Assembly: GCF_014490665.1 (NCBI RefSeq)
Contig: NZ_CP061038.1
Span: 3,782,001-3,846,000, forward strand
Length of the DNA stretch: 64,000 bases
Direction: 5' to 3'
Source: Sphingomonas alpina
Lineage (GTDB): Bacteria; Pseudomonadota; Alphaproteobacteria; Sphingomonadales; Sphingomonadaceae
Part shown: piece by piece, positions 11,701 through 20,111 of the stretch
Position numbering within the stretch: position 1 is the first letter of the stretch
Layout of the letters: the number at the start of each line of letters is the position of its first letter
Notes under the pieces: model-generated
Seen by the model: the letters and a program-made list of their open reading frames with translations, nothing else
Database searches by the model: none
Told to the model about the DNA's origin: nothing
Position numbers and translations under genes: made by a program

Positions 11701-14700
11701 TGATCGCATCGCTCGAGGCGAAGATCAGTTCGGGTCCGACCAGCTTGGAGCCCTTGTTATCGACGACGATGTCGGTGCCCGACACGACGAGTTCGAGATT
11801 GGCCGCGCCCTGGCGGCGCGTTCCGCCGATCAGCAGGCTTTCCGCGCCAAAGGCATTGAGCTTGTCGCTGTCGAGGATGAGATAGCCCGAATAGCCGCTC
11901 GTGTCCGTCCCCGCCCCGGCCACCACGATGCGGCTCGAATCGATATCGGCAAAGCCGCCGCGACCGCCCTTGCCCGCCGCCGATTTCAGCGTCGCACCAA
12001 GGTTCAACGTCTTGCCCGCGCGGAACACCACGCTGCCGCCGTCAAGCGGGATACGGGGTACGTCGCCGACCGGCCGATTGACGCGCAGCGCCTTTTTCAG
12101 AAACGCGGGCGAGGTGAAGAAGGTGTCGGCGAGCGACTCATTATACCCCGACCGGAGCCGCAAGGTCGCGCCCGGCATCACCAGGAAGCCGGTGTTGCGC
12201 TGGTCGCGCGCCCCGCTCATGCCGCCGTGCAGGACATATCCGGCCTGGATCGACGACCCGTCGGTCTGGTTCGCGAACTGGCCGAGCTGCATATCCTCGA
12301 AACCGGTCCCGCCATGTTTTGCAGTGACCCGGAATGCGCCGGGCAGCAGTGCATATTCGGCCGGGAGCAGGGTGTAGTAACCGGCCTTTAGGCCGCTGCC
12401 GCCGGACAGATACACCTTGTCGCCAATGCCGGGGCCATTGCCGGGCGTCGTACCAAGCGGCGCGATATCGCCCTCGAACGACGGCATCACCGCAAAGATC
12501 TCGCCCGGCGCCGACACCCATTGGAAATTGGCATCGCGATAGCCGGTCAGCCAGTCCTTGGTGCCGCCGATGCCGGGGACGAATTCGCGCGCATAGAGAT
12601 TGCCCCCACCCGATACATCAAGCGTCGACCCGGTCTGCATGTCGACCACATCGCCGGTCAGCGTCACGGTCTTGGTCGGCAGCGTGACAAGTTCGAGCCC
12701 GCTATACGGGTCGAGCCAGGTGTCACCATTGCTGGTATAGCCATAGGGAATGAGGCGGCCATCGGCGGAGACCGAAGTCAAACTGCCGGCCAGCAATCTG
12801 ATGGTGCCCGCGCCGGCACTGCCGTCATTGGTTGCGACCAGGTTGAGCGTGCCGAGCGGCGAGCGCAGGATTCCGCCCTGCACGATGCGCGGTGCGGTGA
12901 GGGTCAGTTCGGCTGCCGCCTCATAGGGGCTGGCGTTGATCGCATTGCCCGCATCCTGCGGCAGGATGGTCAGTGTATCGCCCGCCTTGATCGCGAACTT
13001 GACGCCGGTGCCGGCATAGACTTGATCCGCTTTCAGGGTCAGGTTGCCGCCTGTGATCAGCTGGCCGATCGGATGCTCAAGCGCGGTGACGCTGAAACCG
13101 GCGAGGCGGATGTCTCCCCCGCTCGTCAGGCTGGTGTCCGAATAGCCGTAGAAATTCGCATTCTCGACCTGGAGCAGAGTCCCGGCGCTGATCGCGATGT
13201 GCGTATTCGCATTGACCGGCGCGACGCCGATTCCCTGCAATGCGATGTCATAGGCGGCCTGATCCACGGTGCCGGTGCGACCGGTGCTGCTGCCCAGCGT
13301 GACGATGCCCGCGTCCAGCTTCACATTCGCCCCGACCTGCCCGAAAATCCGGTCGGACTTGATATCGATACGATCGAAGACATAGCTCCCATCGGCCCGT
13401 TTTCCGCCAATCGCGACATCACCGACGAACATGACACCAGGCGATGCCGACAGGCCGAAGCGTGAAAAGCCGCCCTGTTCGATTTTGGCAGTCGACAATC
13501 GAGTCTGCGCCGGCGTGCTCGTATTCACCGGCATGAACTGGAATCCGCCCAGGTCCTTGAGCAGGTGGAACAGGCCGGAATCGATCTGCGGCGCCGCCGG
13601 CGGCGCGGCCGTCACCGGTGGCAGGTTCTTGCCGATCATGAACACCGGCGGCGCCCCCAGCGCACCGGCATTATAGTTGGTCAGGATCGAGATCAGTTCC
13701 TCGGCATTCGCCACGGTGAAGCCAGGAGCGAAATCAAACGAACCCCAGCCGCTGAAATCGATGTTGCTGAGATCGGTACCGTAGAAGGACGTGACCGGAT
13801 TGCCCTGCTTGTCGGTGAAATAGCCGCCTTCGAAGAGATAGCCGATATAGCCATAGGCAGCCGATGGCGCCGGATAATTCGAACCGCCGCCGCCATAGGT
13901 TCCGCCCCAGTCGATATTGAACGTGCCGCCGCGTGCCCCGGCGCCGCCGGCAGTCGCCAGATAGGTCGCATCGTCGATCGACAGCGTCTCCCCGGCGATC
14001 GAGATCGTGCCGCCGTTCGACGCCAGCGTGACCGGACCGCGGATCACGCCGCCATTGGCGTCGGTGACGGGCAGGTCGAACCGCACCGTGGTGCCCGACA
14101 CATCGAGCAACGCGCCTTCGCTCAGCCGCACATTGTCCGCATTCAGGCTGATCGTGCCACCGTTCAGGATGACGCCGTCGGTCAGGCCCTGCCCGGACGA
14201 CGACACGCCCATACGGGTGACATAGGACGTCCCGCGCGCGAAGAGCTTTGCCGTAGCGGCAATATTTACGGTACCCTGGCCACCGCCGAGTGTGATCGCA
14301 CCACCCGGCGCATCGAGCGTGCCACGCACGTCGATCACATCGCCGATCATCTTGATCGTGCCGCCCGCCTCGGTCGACAGCACGCTGCCTGCCCCGATCG
14401 TCGTGACGCCTTCGAAGCCGATATCCATACCGCGGCGCAGTGCTGCCGGACGCTGCCCGATCGGCACGTAACGCGCCTCGGCCAGAGCGAAGATATCAGT
14501 CCCGGAAGGGGCGAAGACCGCAGGCGGTTTCCCGTTCAGCAGTCCCGCATCCTTGAACTGCAGGCTGGCGCTGGTGGCGTTGATCCTGACGCCCTCGACC
14601 ATGGTGATCGTCGGCGCCTTCAGCGAGATTCCCGAAAAGCCGCTATTCTCGAAGAACGACGCGGCGATGCGGAACGGGCCACGGCCAGTGCCGGACGCAG

Positions 14701-17700
14701 CGCTCGGCGCACCACCGATGACGATCGCATCGGCAAGCTCCAGGCTGAACTTGCCGTTGCCGCCCAGACCATAGGCGCGCGCCGATGCGAGCGCGCCGAG
14801 ATCAAGCTTGTCCTGTGTCCCCATGCCGGCCGAGATGCTGATGTCGCCACCCTTGCCGAGCGAGATATTGCCGTTGCGGTCGGCCCATGCGCCGCCGCTG
14901 GTGTCGATCACCATCGTGTCGGGCATGACGAATTTGAGATCGCTGAGATCGACTCCATCGACAGGCGGCGCGCCGTCGAAACCGCGGCCCGATGCAAACA
15001 GCGTCACCTTGCCGCCATTGATGCGCGGTTCGGCGGTCAGCGCGAGCGGTGATTCGACCTCAAAGTCGCTGTACCAGGATCCGCGCGTGTCGAGCCGGGT
15101 CGCGGCATCGAACTCCATGGTCATGCCGCCCAGCGTGACATTGCCGCCTTCGGTCCGCACGCTGCCAAGGAACTTGACGCGCTGGCTGGCGTCGATCTCC
15201 AGCGACCCGCCATGCTGCAGGACGAGGTTCGCGCCCTTCTCGACCGTGACGGCCGTTTCCGGGCTGTCCATGCGGCCGCTCTGCCGCAGATAATAGCTGC
15301 CCATGGTCGAGCGATTGAAGAAATCGGCCGACGCCAGCGTACTATTGTCCTGCCGCGCCCCGGAGCTGCCGCCGGGTCGGTCGGTCGCGGGATCGAATTC
15401 GACCCCGAACAAGGCGTCATAAGTATCGCTCAGCTTGTCCTTCAGGCCGAAACCGGCGCCCAGCGCCCGCTCCTGCGCCTGGATCAGGATATTGTTGCTG
15501 ACATATTCGCCTTCCGCATTGCCGGCATCGTTGAGCCGCAGCACGCCGCCCTTGGGCAGATTGGCGTGCTGATAGCGGCCGACCGTGGTGCCGCCGAGCA
15601 TCGATCCCTGCAACACCGAATCCGGCGCCAGGATATTGATGCTGCCGCCCTTGCCGCCCTCTTCGTAGCTGGTCTCGAACTTGCCCTGCACGCTCGACAT
15701 CAGCGGGATGTAATAATCGCGCTGGCGGCCCCATTTGGTGTCGTACTGGGTCCATTGATTGGCCAGGCCCATATAGAGCTCGTCCGGGCTGGCTTCGCGG
15801 ATATCGATGATCGTGCCGTCGAGCCGGCGCAGCAGCGTCGTGTAGACGAAGCCGTCCTGATAAATGGTCTTGCCGCCCGAGACGTCGATCACCGATCCCG
15901 ACTTCATGATGAAATCGTCGCCGATGTCCATGTTCAGCGTACCGCCGTCGATCAGGAACTGCGCCAGCGTGCCCTGGTTGAGATTGTCCAGGCTCTGCCA
16001 GCCGGCGACATTGGTGCCGTAGCGGCGATCGACGCTGATTTCCTTGCGGTACAGCACGCCGTCGCGCTGCATCGGCGAATCTGCGAGCTGCGCCGCGAAC
16101 AGCTTCCCGGTGACCTGGTGATAGCCCATCGGCAGCACCGTGGATTTCCAGCCGGACAGGTCGATCGTGGCGCCCTTTTCCATCAGGAAGCGGGTGCCGT
16201 CCTCATTATCCGGATTGGCGCCTTCGCCGCGATTATTGTCGAAGACATGCTGGCCGCTGTCGAGCAACACGTTCATCGTTCCGCTCGGCATGTAGATCAT
16301 CGAATCGTCCTGCATATGGACGGCGCCGGCGTTGATCTTCAGCGTGCCGACGGACTGCCGGCCGGACGTGACCGGAATCATGTCCTTCGAATCGAGATCG
16401 GGCGTGATCTGGGTCAGGCTGCCCTTGCCGAACACAACCGTGCCATGGCCCGGGACATAAGGCCCGTTGATCTGGTCACCGGCATATTCCTGATAGTCAT
16501 AGGCATAGGCCTGGAAATTGATGCTGGCGCGAAACAGCGCGGTCGAGGTGAGCGTGATTCCGCCCATCTGCTCCAGGTTCATGCCGCGAAAATCGACGCT
16601 GCCGCCACCGATCCCGGCAATGATGCCTTCGTTGCGGGCATGGAAACCGACCTCCGCCGCGCGCTTGTTCTGCAGATCGTTGACATATTTCACGAGCTGC
16701 CCGGGCAGGCCGCCACGCCCGCCGATGATCGCGGTCATTTCCTCGAAGGTGAAGACGTGCCCGATCTCGTACTTGGTTCCCGTGATCGTCAGGAACAGCT
16801 GCTGATATTCCTCGTTCGTGACGACGGGCGGCATGCCGAAATAGGGGATATTGATCCGTGCCGAGGCCATTGGATTATAAGCGCCGATAAAGGCGTTGAC
16901 CCTGCCGTTGGCGCCGTTCGCGAGATAGATATTGTCGCCCGCCGCCAGGATGACCTGGCCCTCGTTCCGGACCGTGATGGTACCGCGATTGACGACATTG
17001 GGACCGAACAGCATCACCTTGCCGCGGTCGCCGGTGGTGATCGAGCCCTTGTTCCCTATAGTGACGATGTAGCGCGTCGGATCGTTGGGGTCGAAATAGA
17101 GCGGTGCGGGGTCGTCGAGCTGGAGAAAGCCGTCGACCACGTCGGTACCGTAGATCCAGCTGTTCGAAAAAGTCGGATTGGTCCGGTAACTGTTCTGGTC
17201 GCCGATCGACACCAGCCCGTTGGTCAGGAACTGGCTGTCGCGTATGTCGAGCGCCGATGCGATCACCTGCTGCGCATTCACGCTGCCGTTGATCGCCAGG
17301 CCTTCGCGCGCGATCAGGTAGAGATGGCCATCGGCCTTGATCGTCCCGTCGATCTTCGTCGTGCCGGTGGCCAGCGACCGGTTGAGCGCGATCCAGTCCT
17401 TCTTTTCCTGCTGGAACTTGAGCACCTCGCCCGCCTGGAGGCTCATATTGCTCCAGTTGAGGATCGCCTTGTCCTTGCTCTGGATGATCGTCGTGGTGTT
17501 GCCGTCGACATTGACGTCCGACACGCCGCGCCCGGTGACGAGCTGGCGTACGTTGATCTTCGCGTCCTTGCCCATCAGCACGCCGTTATCGTCGAGCACG
17601 AACACCCGGCCTTTCGCCCGGATCTCGCCATTGATCTGCGATGCCTGGTTGCCATGGACGCGGTTGACCGCGATCCAGTCGGCGGATTGCTGCTGGAACT

Positions 17701-18013
17701 CCAGCACCTCATTGGTCTGAAGCTGGAACTTCTCCCAGTCGAGCAGCGCCTTGGACTTGGTCTGCTCGATCGTCATCTGCGGCCGACCGTCGGTCGACAC
17801 GCCGATCACCGGCGTCTTCGCCCCCGACCATTGCGACACCTGGCCATTGGGCAGCGTGGTCCGCCCGGCCTGCATCGCGATCAGCGACCCGAACGGCTGC
17901 GACTGCGCCCGTGCGGGCGCCGGCAGGAAACTGACCGCGAGCGACAGCGCGGCAAGGCTTGCCCCACCCAGCAGGCGTGACTGGCGGATCGTCTTGGGGG
18001 CGAGGATGACCAT
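5705..18013 (-). CDS. Giant filamentous haemagglutinin-like two-partner secretion exoprotein with C-terminal STN domain
   Basis: A 4102-residue exported protein. A signal peptide ends near residue 36 (PAPARA). The TPS/haemagglutination-activity domain follows, and its core motif occurs twice in tandem: about 80-148 (LLDWEKFQLQTNEVLEFQQ, DWIAVNR) and about 174-243 (ILNWSNMSLQAGEVLKFQQ, DWIALNR). The next 3500 residues are Gly/Asp/Asn-rich beta-helix-type repeats. A DUF3739-like region lies at about 3750-3930 (IMIWSSYGDIAAGKGAKTS, GIRVSGNFNVFAVQILG). After a Pro-rich linker, residues 4026-4097 form an STN domain (MPFDIGEQDIRSAVRAVGRA, TPEQALSRLLARHGI). I chose ATG at 18013 because the signal peptide starts there and GGAG precedes it. 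The FhaC-type pore gene is in the same operon. The C-terminal STN is unusual: such domains normally sit at the N-terminus of transducing TonB receptors and contact FecR. Confidence 0.93.
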   Translation of the reverse strand: MVILAPKTIRQSRLLGGASLAALSLAVSFLPAPARAQSQPFGSLIAMQAGRTTLPNGQVSQWSGAKTPVIGVSTDGRPQMTIEQTKSKALLDWEKFQLQTNEVLEFQQQSADWIAVNRVHGNQASQINGEIRAKGRVFVLDDNGVLMGKDAKINVRQLVTGRGVSDVNVDGNTTTIIQSKDKAILNWSNMSLQAGEVLKFQQEKKDWIALNRSLATGTTKIDGTIKADGHLYLIAREGLAINGSVNAQQVIASALDIRDSQFLTNGLVSIGDQNSYRTNPTFSNSWIYGTDVVDGFLQLDDPAPLYFDPNDPTRYIVTIGNKGSITTGDRGKVMLFGPNVVNRGTITVRNEGQVILAAGDNIYLANGANGRVNAFIGAYNPMASARINIPYFGMPPVVTNEEYQQLFLTITGTKYEIGHVFTFEEMTAIIGGRGGLPGQLVKYVNDLQNKRAAEVGFHARNEGIIAGIGGGSVDFRGMNLEQMGGITLTSTALFRASINFQAYAYDYQEYAGDQINGPYVPGHGTVVFGKGSLTQITPDLDSKDMIPVTSGRQSVGTLKINAGAVHMQDDSMIYMPSGTMNVLLDSGQHVFDNNRGEGANPDNEDGTRFLMEKGATIDLSGWKSTVLPMGYHQVTGKLFAAQLADSPMQRDGVLYRKEISVDRRYGTNVAGWQSLDNLNQGTLAQFLIDGGTLNMDIGDDFIMKSGSVIDVSGGKTIYQDGFVYTTLLRRLDGTIIDIREASPDELYMGLANQWTQYDTKWGRQRDYYIPLMSSVQGKFETSYEEGGKGGSINILAPDSVLQGSMLGGTTVGRYQHANLPKGGVLRLNDAGNAEGEYVSNNILIQAQERALGAGFGLKDKLSDTYDALFGVEFDPATDRPGGSSGARQDNSTLASADFFNRSTMGSYYLRQSGRMDSPETAVTVEKGANLVLQHGGSLEIDASQRVKFLGSVRTEGGNVTLGGMTMEFDAATRLDTRGSWYSDFEVESPLALTAEPRINGGKVTLFASGRGFDGAPPVDGVDLSDLKFVMPDTMVIDTSGGAWADRNGNISLGKGGDISISAGMGTQDKLDLGALASARAYGLGGNGKFSLELADAIVIGGAPSAASGTGRGPFRIAASFFENSGFSGISLKAPTITMVEGVRINATSASLQFKDAGLLNGKPPAVFAPSGTDIFALAEARYVPIGQRPAALRRGMDIGFEGVTTIGAGSVLSTEAGGTIKMIGDVIDVRGTLDAPGGAITLGGGQGTVNIAATAKLFARGTSYVTRMGVSSSGQGLTDGVILNGGTISLNADNVRLSEGALLDVSGTTVRFDLPVTDANGGVIRGPVTLASNGGTISIAGETLSIDDATYLATAGGAGARGGTFNIDWGGTYGGGGSNYPAPSAAYGYIGYLFEGGYFTDKQGNPVTSFYGTDLSNIDFSGWGSFDFAPGFTVANAEELISILTNYNAGALGAPPVFMIGKNLPPVTAAPPAAPQIDSGLFHLLKDLGGFQFMPVNTSTPAQTRLSTAKIEQGGFSRFGLSASPGVMFVGDVAIGGKRADGSYVFDRIDIKSDRIFGQVGANVKLDAGIVTLGSSTGRTGTVDQAAYDIALQGIGVAPVNANTHIAISAGTLLQVENANFYGYSDTSLTSGGDIRLAGFSVTALEHPIGQLITGGNLTLKADQVYAGTGVKFAIKAGDTLTILPQDAGNAINASPYEAAAELTLTAPRIVQGGILRSPLGTLNLVATNDGSAGAGTIRLLAGSLTSVSADGRLIPYGYTSNGDTWLDPYSGLELVTLPTKTVTLTGDVVDMQTGSTLDVSGGGNLYAREFVPGIGGTKDWLTGYRDANFQWVSAPGEIFAVMPSFEGDIAPLGTTPGNGPGIGDKVYLSGGSGLKAGYYTLLPAEYALLPGAFRVTAKHGGTGFEDMQLGQFANQTDGSSIQAGYVLHGGMSGARDQRNTGFLVMPGATLRLRSGYNESLADTFFTSPAFLKKALRVNRPVGDVPRIPLDGGSVVFRAGKTLNLGATLKSAAGKGGRGGFADIDSSRIVVAGAGTDTSGYSGYLILDSDKLNAFGAESLLIGGTRRQGAANLELVVSGTDIVVDNKGSKLVGPELIFASSDAIRVKDGSTIETRGAITGNSGDLRIVPGIAKLIDPGKPWTTEDDVLVHGVLDQGSVLRLSSGAQIDILRDPKAVDEMAALRADPVKLAAVNAKRAQFGLAPLRPSGVLDIADGATLKSSGAIAFDATQDTTLGAGATIDAKQISAASSRVSLGAVPIGTGGLVFAGGSIGALGRASEITLKSYSSIDIYGDTALSATDALRLDARTFRIIDGSGETTLSGRSITLANSNGGTAEAVAGAGKLTINADNVYFEGGSKWLSGIDRLTVNAAQRIVGRGDGTVFVPGALDLTSGGLVADSGSRLFFDAIGAVNIASNANVLPVYSTFGATLGITGASVTHAGQIRLTGGTVNLRARSGDVVLAAGSTIDVTSDAVKLFDKSVGVGAGTVGLTADMGDINLIAGSKVDVSGSRAGGDAGTFTAAAGLGEVRLGGTILGKAAAGSRSGSFGLVTRSLSDFAALNAILDTGGFLQSRRFEINQGDLDITGTVNVQEFAAITNNGSITVNGTVRTVGDNGGSIRLSAAEDVIVGPTGQLLARANAAAGSGGSVVVETAGRNGGEIDLLAGSLIDVSGTGPGGRVVRLRAPQRGNDLAIGTIGGTITGARSVIAEAYRVYDGIGTIDQGVIDRVSTDAGLFMQNAAAINARLGGLARVAAGIELRSDGDMELTKDWNLHDLRFDGSAGVLTLRAKGDLLINANLSDGFVDTSTTAALDGNASWSINLTAGANLVSPDSLAVLATGQLAAGKGSVIIGGKADTIEYFYDPAHGNENRLYRTDSQGRFLRDPNQSNYHTGFLELDRDPVTGAYLDPLSGKPIPKDPVTGDYVDTGYYARRPMPWVFYSWGGGYESEEQDGTLSYSGNPLARAKYTQRDNSTGYMVRTGTGGINVSSGRDLILKERASVIYTAGENAAPVAGFYAPAGATYSVNGGDISVRAAGNIIASPTPQTPAGWLRQRFRLNPTTSLFEQTADGYAQTSWWVDFGAFQGGIGALGGGDVAIDAGGDISNLGVAIPTSGRLPGNTVNGEPVGTLVTTGGGNLRMRAGGNIKGGVYYVGDGTGDITAGGAFLSGGTARVIDRSAPGIGCGSSEDCYIHTGPDTKIDYATYALLYTSSGQFKLQSGGDLNIDAVMDPLIGRAYINNGESDQNAAAFQSYTPDASVSLFSAGGNVTMWNNAYNIDILTKRSGLQPNYFIGNNETPESGLSTIGYELRPATVTAVAAAGDVSSLGQMMLAPAARGNLELLAAGNVYIGYGTTAINPMLADSAQDNPNYRSGGQGIIMSQALERLLRTASNPSNAGYGNVERVHYLVAGRGLNYPGWQLFTQTIVPDLHLGDATPVRIYAGRGDVVTSTQAGITLPKAMWVQAGGNVYFPSYTIQHNNRTDLSLVRTGKGLYFDTNYGINDNATQSILNRGHITLSGPGRLEIEAGTEFYMPSNELGITSSRIGVYSDSTPSNQVPAPPSAWKPDEAAADIAISTGFNQTPSYKAFEDAYLNPETTGKIADYLLDDGALGKKLPTYLFDREYPRAAGAEGEFATPEGREGLVNYVRRLQGLDPLKTKAEQYAYLDTAWSYWSTLATDFKTPFYRDIFFLELRTTGREANDPKSDRLGTTFRGYNAIATLFPGAEKKADQALAAGDSRWIGDYETYAGRVMSFGGGKVEIVSPGGAIKLSNPAATADQNGQPSEASPRGNALRSGIVTTDGGAINLFAHNSVTLNESRTLTTKGGNIMIWSSYGDIAAGKGAKTSISPQFYNYTLSQWAAMEREPAGLPTGAGIGTLATQQGSPPADVDLIAPNGIVDAGDAGIRVSGNFNVFAVQILGTDNIDVAGVKTGLPITPAAPPTSLDTGELSAKSNDVIAAITKATAKVRENNMNQTPSLIEVRVTGYGEACDPATRDCPRGDTTVSSAAPPAPAVPPIKVAELRQVAQEMPFDIGEQDIRSAVRAVGRASGYSILYDDAALAQGQAPAVRGKMTPEQALSRLLARHGITAMRTGPKTIILRRTRSS

Positions 18014-18035
18014 AAGAAAGCTCCAGCTAACGCGA

Positions 18036-18515
18036 TTATTTGGGGTCGGTCGGTACAGGCTTGGCCTGCGCGTCCGCCGGATTTGTGGGGGCAAGTTCGC
18101 GCTCCATCTGCGCGGCGACGCTGGGCGGCAGCGTCGCCTCGGTCACCCGCGCGGCGCGCAAGCGGTCCTCATAGGACTGGACGAGATTTTCCAGCCGCAC
18201 CCGGCTCGACTGGATGAACGGCTCCCACGAACGCCGCTTTGCGTGTCGGGCGAGGATTTCCGAGGCGATCTTGTAGAGTTCGGCATTCCGGTCGCGCGCC
18301 AGCACGAGCAGTTCGTCCTTGAGCTTGATCTCGGCGCGCAGCGCCTCGACCTGCAAACGCGCATTGTCGACCGCGACCTGCTGGCGAAGATAGCGTTCCT
18401 CGCGTTGGGCTTCGGTTTCCGTTGGTGCCGGAACCGATGCCGCAACCGGAACATCGGGGGCGGTCGCCTGGATCGGCGCAGCAGCGACCAGGGCGGCGAG
18501 AAGGGTGTGCATCAT
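18036..18515 (-). CDS. Exported coiled-coil protein of unknown function in the TPS operon
   Basis: A 159-residue protein starting MMHTLLAALVAAAPIQA, a probable signal peptide, then a charged helical segment at about 35-125 (EERYLRQQVAVDNARLQVEA, RLENLVQSYEDRLRAAR) likely to form a coiled coil, and a Pro/Ala-rich tail. I do not recognise a named family. The ATG at 18515 lies six bases after the porin stop, with GAGG just upstream; a second ATG is at 18512. It sits between the porin and the giant exoprotein, and both gaps are short, so it is almost certainly co-expressed with them. A periplasmic adaptor or scaffold is possible but unproven. Confidence 0.75.
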   Translation of the reverse strand: MMHTLLAALVAAAPIQATAPDVPVAASVPAPTETEAQREERYLRQQVAVDNARLQVEALRAEIKLKDELLVLARDRNAELYKIASEILARHAKRRSWEPFIQSSRVRLENLVQSYEDRLRAARVTEATLPPSVAAQMERELAPTNPADAQAKPVPTDPK

Positions 18516-18520
18516 GACCC

Positions 18521-20083
18521 TCAGAACCTGGTGCTGAGGTTCAGCTGAAGGACATCGACGGAGAAGGGTGCGCGCTCGATCGAGTCGGTGCTGTACCAAT
18601 TCACCCCGATTGAGGTGTTCTTGTAGATGCCCAGTTCACCTTCGATCAGGTAGCCCTTCACATCGGTGCCGCCCAGGCCGAAATCACTGTCGGTGAAGAT
18701 GTCGAGCACGGCATCGGTCTCGACCCGCTTGTAGGCGGCGGCAAACCGCCAATCGCCGCGCTTGGTGACATGCGCCTTGCCGACATCGAGCCGGACCTGC
18801 CAGCCGAGAGCACCGGGCTTGATCAGCGAATTGCTGTCCAGCCGGAGCAGATCGGCGCGACTGATCATCGCGAGATTCTTGACGATATCGCCGGTCAGAC
18901 GGACCCCCGTGTCGCCGAACCCGGTATAGGTGATCGCGCCGGTCACGTTCAGCAGGTTGAAGTCGGAGGCGAGCCCGGCCAGCGTGGTCAGCCCGTCAGT
19001 ACGCATGTTGAACAGCGAGTTGCCCTTCGCCAGTGCGCCGGGCGCGGTGTAATCGTTCAGGCGCGACCCGTCGGGTGCGTTCTTGATGCTGTTGATGTTC
19101 TGATAGTCGTAATAGGCCGCCGCCGCCTCGAGATGCAGGTCGTCGATCACGGTGCCGCGCACGCCGACCTGGCCGGCATAGAAACGCCGGTCGCGGCCGA
19201 AAATCTCATTCTCCTGCAGCGGAAAATAGCCCGCCGTCGCAAAGATGCTGCGATCGCCGCCCAGGCCATGTTCGAGGTTAAGCACCACGCCCTCGGGGTT
19301 GATGTCGGGATCCCAGACCATGTCGGTCGACACGAACGGATTGGGGATGCGACCACCAATCAAATTGACGCCCTTGACCGGCGTCAGCCGGACAAAGGCG
19401 CGATCGATCCAGATCTGGTCCTTGTTGAAATAATCGCCCAGCGTCTTGTTGGTCGAGATCGCGCCGGCATCGTCGCCCGAGGCAAGCTGCACGCCGACCG
19501 ACACGAAATCATTGATCTTCGCATCCAGGCCGAGCCGCGCGCGGTAGCGCACCCGGTGCCGGTCGATGGTCGAATTGATGATCGGGAAACCGGCGGCATT
19601 GGTGACGCCGCGCGCAGCGTTGATCGCGTTGAAATCCGGAAAGCTCGGGAAATTGCCGACCTGATGCAGCGGATCGCTCTTGGGGAAGAACTCGCCCTGA
19701 TAACGCAGCCGGAAATCACCGGAAATGGTCAGGCCGTGCAGCCAGTCGGGCATCGCGTTGGGCGCGATCCAGCCGCCGGTCTTCGCCTCGGCGATGACCT
19801 CTTTCTTGATCTGCTCGCGCAGCTCCACACGGGTTGCTTCGGGCACATAGGATACGTCGATCGTCGTCGCACTGGCCGGCGCCTCGCGTTGACGGCGCAG
19901 TTCGGCCGCCACCTTGGCCTTGGCGAGGAGGTCCTGCGCCTTTTGCGCCGGGATCACTCCTTCATCGACCAGCAGCTGGAGGATTTCGACACCGATATCG
20001 TCAGTGCTTTGCGCATGAGCAGGTTGCGCCGCGACAAGGGCGGTACCGGCGAGCAGCAGCGGCATGAATCTGCGAGAGAACAT
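18521..20083 (-). CDS. Putative outer-membrane porin
   Basis: A 520-residue protein with a signal peptide (LLLAGTALVAAQPAHAQ). It continues with a helical N-terminal part (EILQLLVDEGVIPAQKAQDL) and a long run of alternating beta segments ending in Phe (VLQLNLSTRF), typical of an outer-membrane barrel recognised by BAM. It fits the putative-porin family (Porin_5 type), whose members often have this periplasmic coiled-coil start. ISGDFRLRYQGEFF begins the barrel near residue 125. It lies between tonB and the coiled-coil protein in the operon. It lacks a TonB-dependent receptor plug, so how the operon's TonB would act on it is unclear. Confidence 0.85.
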   Translation of the reverse strand: MFSRRFMPLLLAGTALVAAQPAHAQSTDDIGVEILQLLVDEGVIPAQKAQDLLAKAKVAAELRRQREAPASATTIDVSYVPEATRVELREQIKKEVIAEAKTGGWIAPNAMPDWLHGLTISGDFRLRYQGEFFPKSDPLHQVGNFPSFPDFNAINAARGVTNAAGFPIINSTIDRHRVRYRARLGLDAKINDFVSVGVQLASGDDAGAISTNKTLGDYFNKDQIWIDRAFVRLTPVKGVNLIGGRIPNPFVSTDMVWDPDINPEGVVLNLEHGLGGDRSIFATAGYFPLQENEIFGRDRRFYAGQVGVRGTVIDDLHLEAAAAYYDYQNINSIKNAPDGSRLNDYTAPGALAKGNSLFNMRTDGLTTLAGLASDFNLLNVTGAITYTGFGDTGVRLTGDIVKNLAMISRADLLRLDSNSLIKPGALGWQVRLDVGKAHVTKRGDWRFAAAYKRVETDAVLDIFTDSDFGLGGTDVKGYLIEGELGIYKNTSIGVNWYSTDSIERAPFSVDVLQLNLSTRF

Positions 20084-20111
20084 GTGAAAATTCCTTTGAT
20101 CGCGCGCGGCG

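Noticed and set aside
15212..17980. Second long antisense open frame opposite the exoprotein N-terminus
   Set aside because: Same reasoning: it has antisense composition and no recognisable domain, and the opposite strand encodes the signal peptide and TPS domain.
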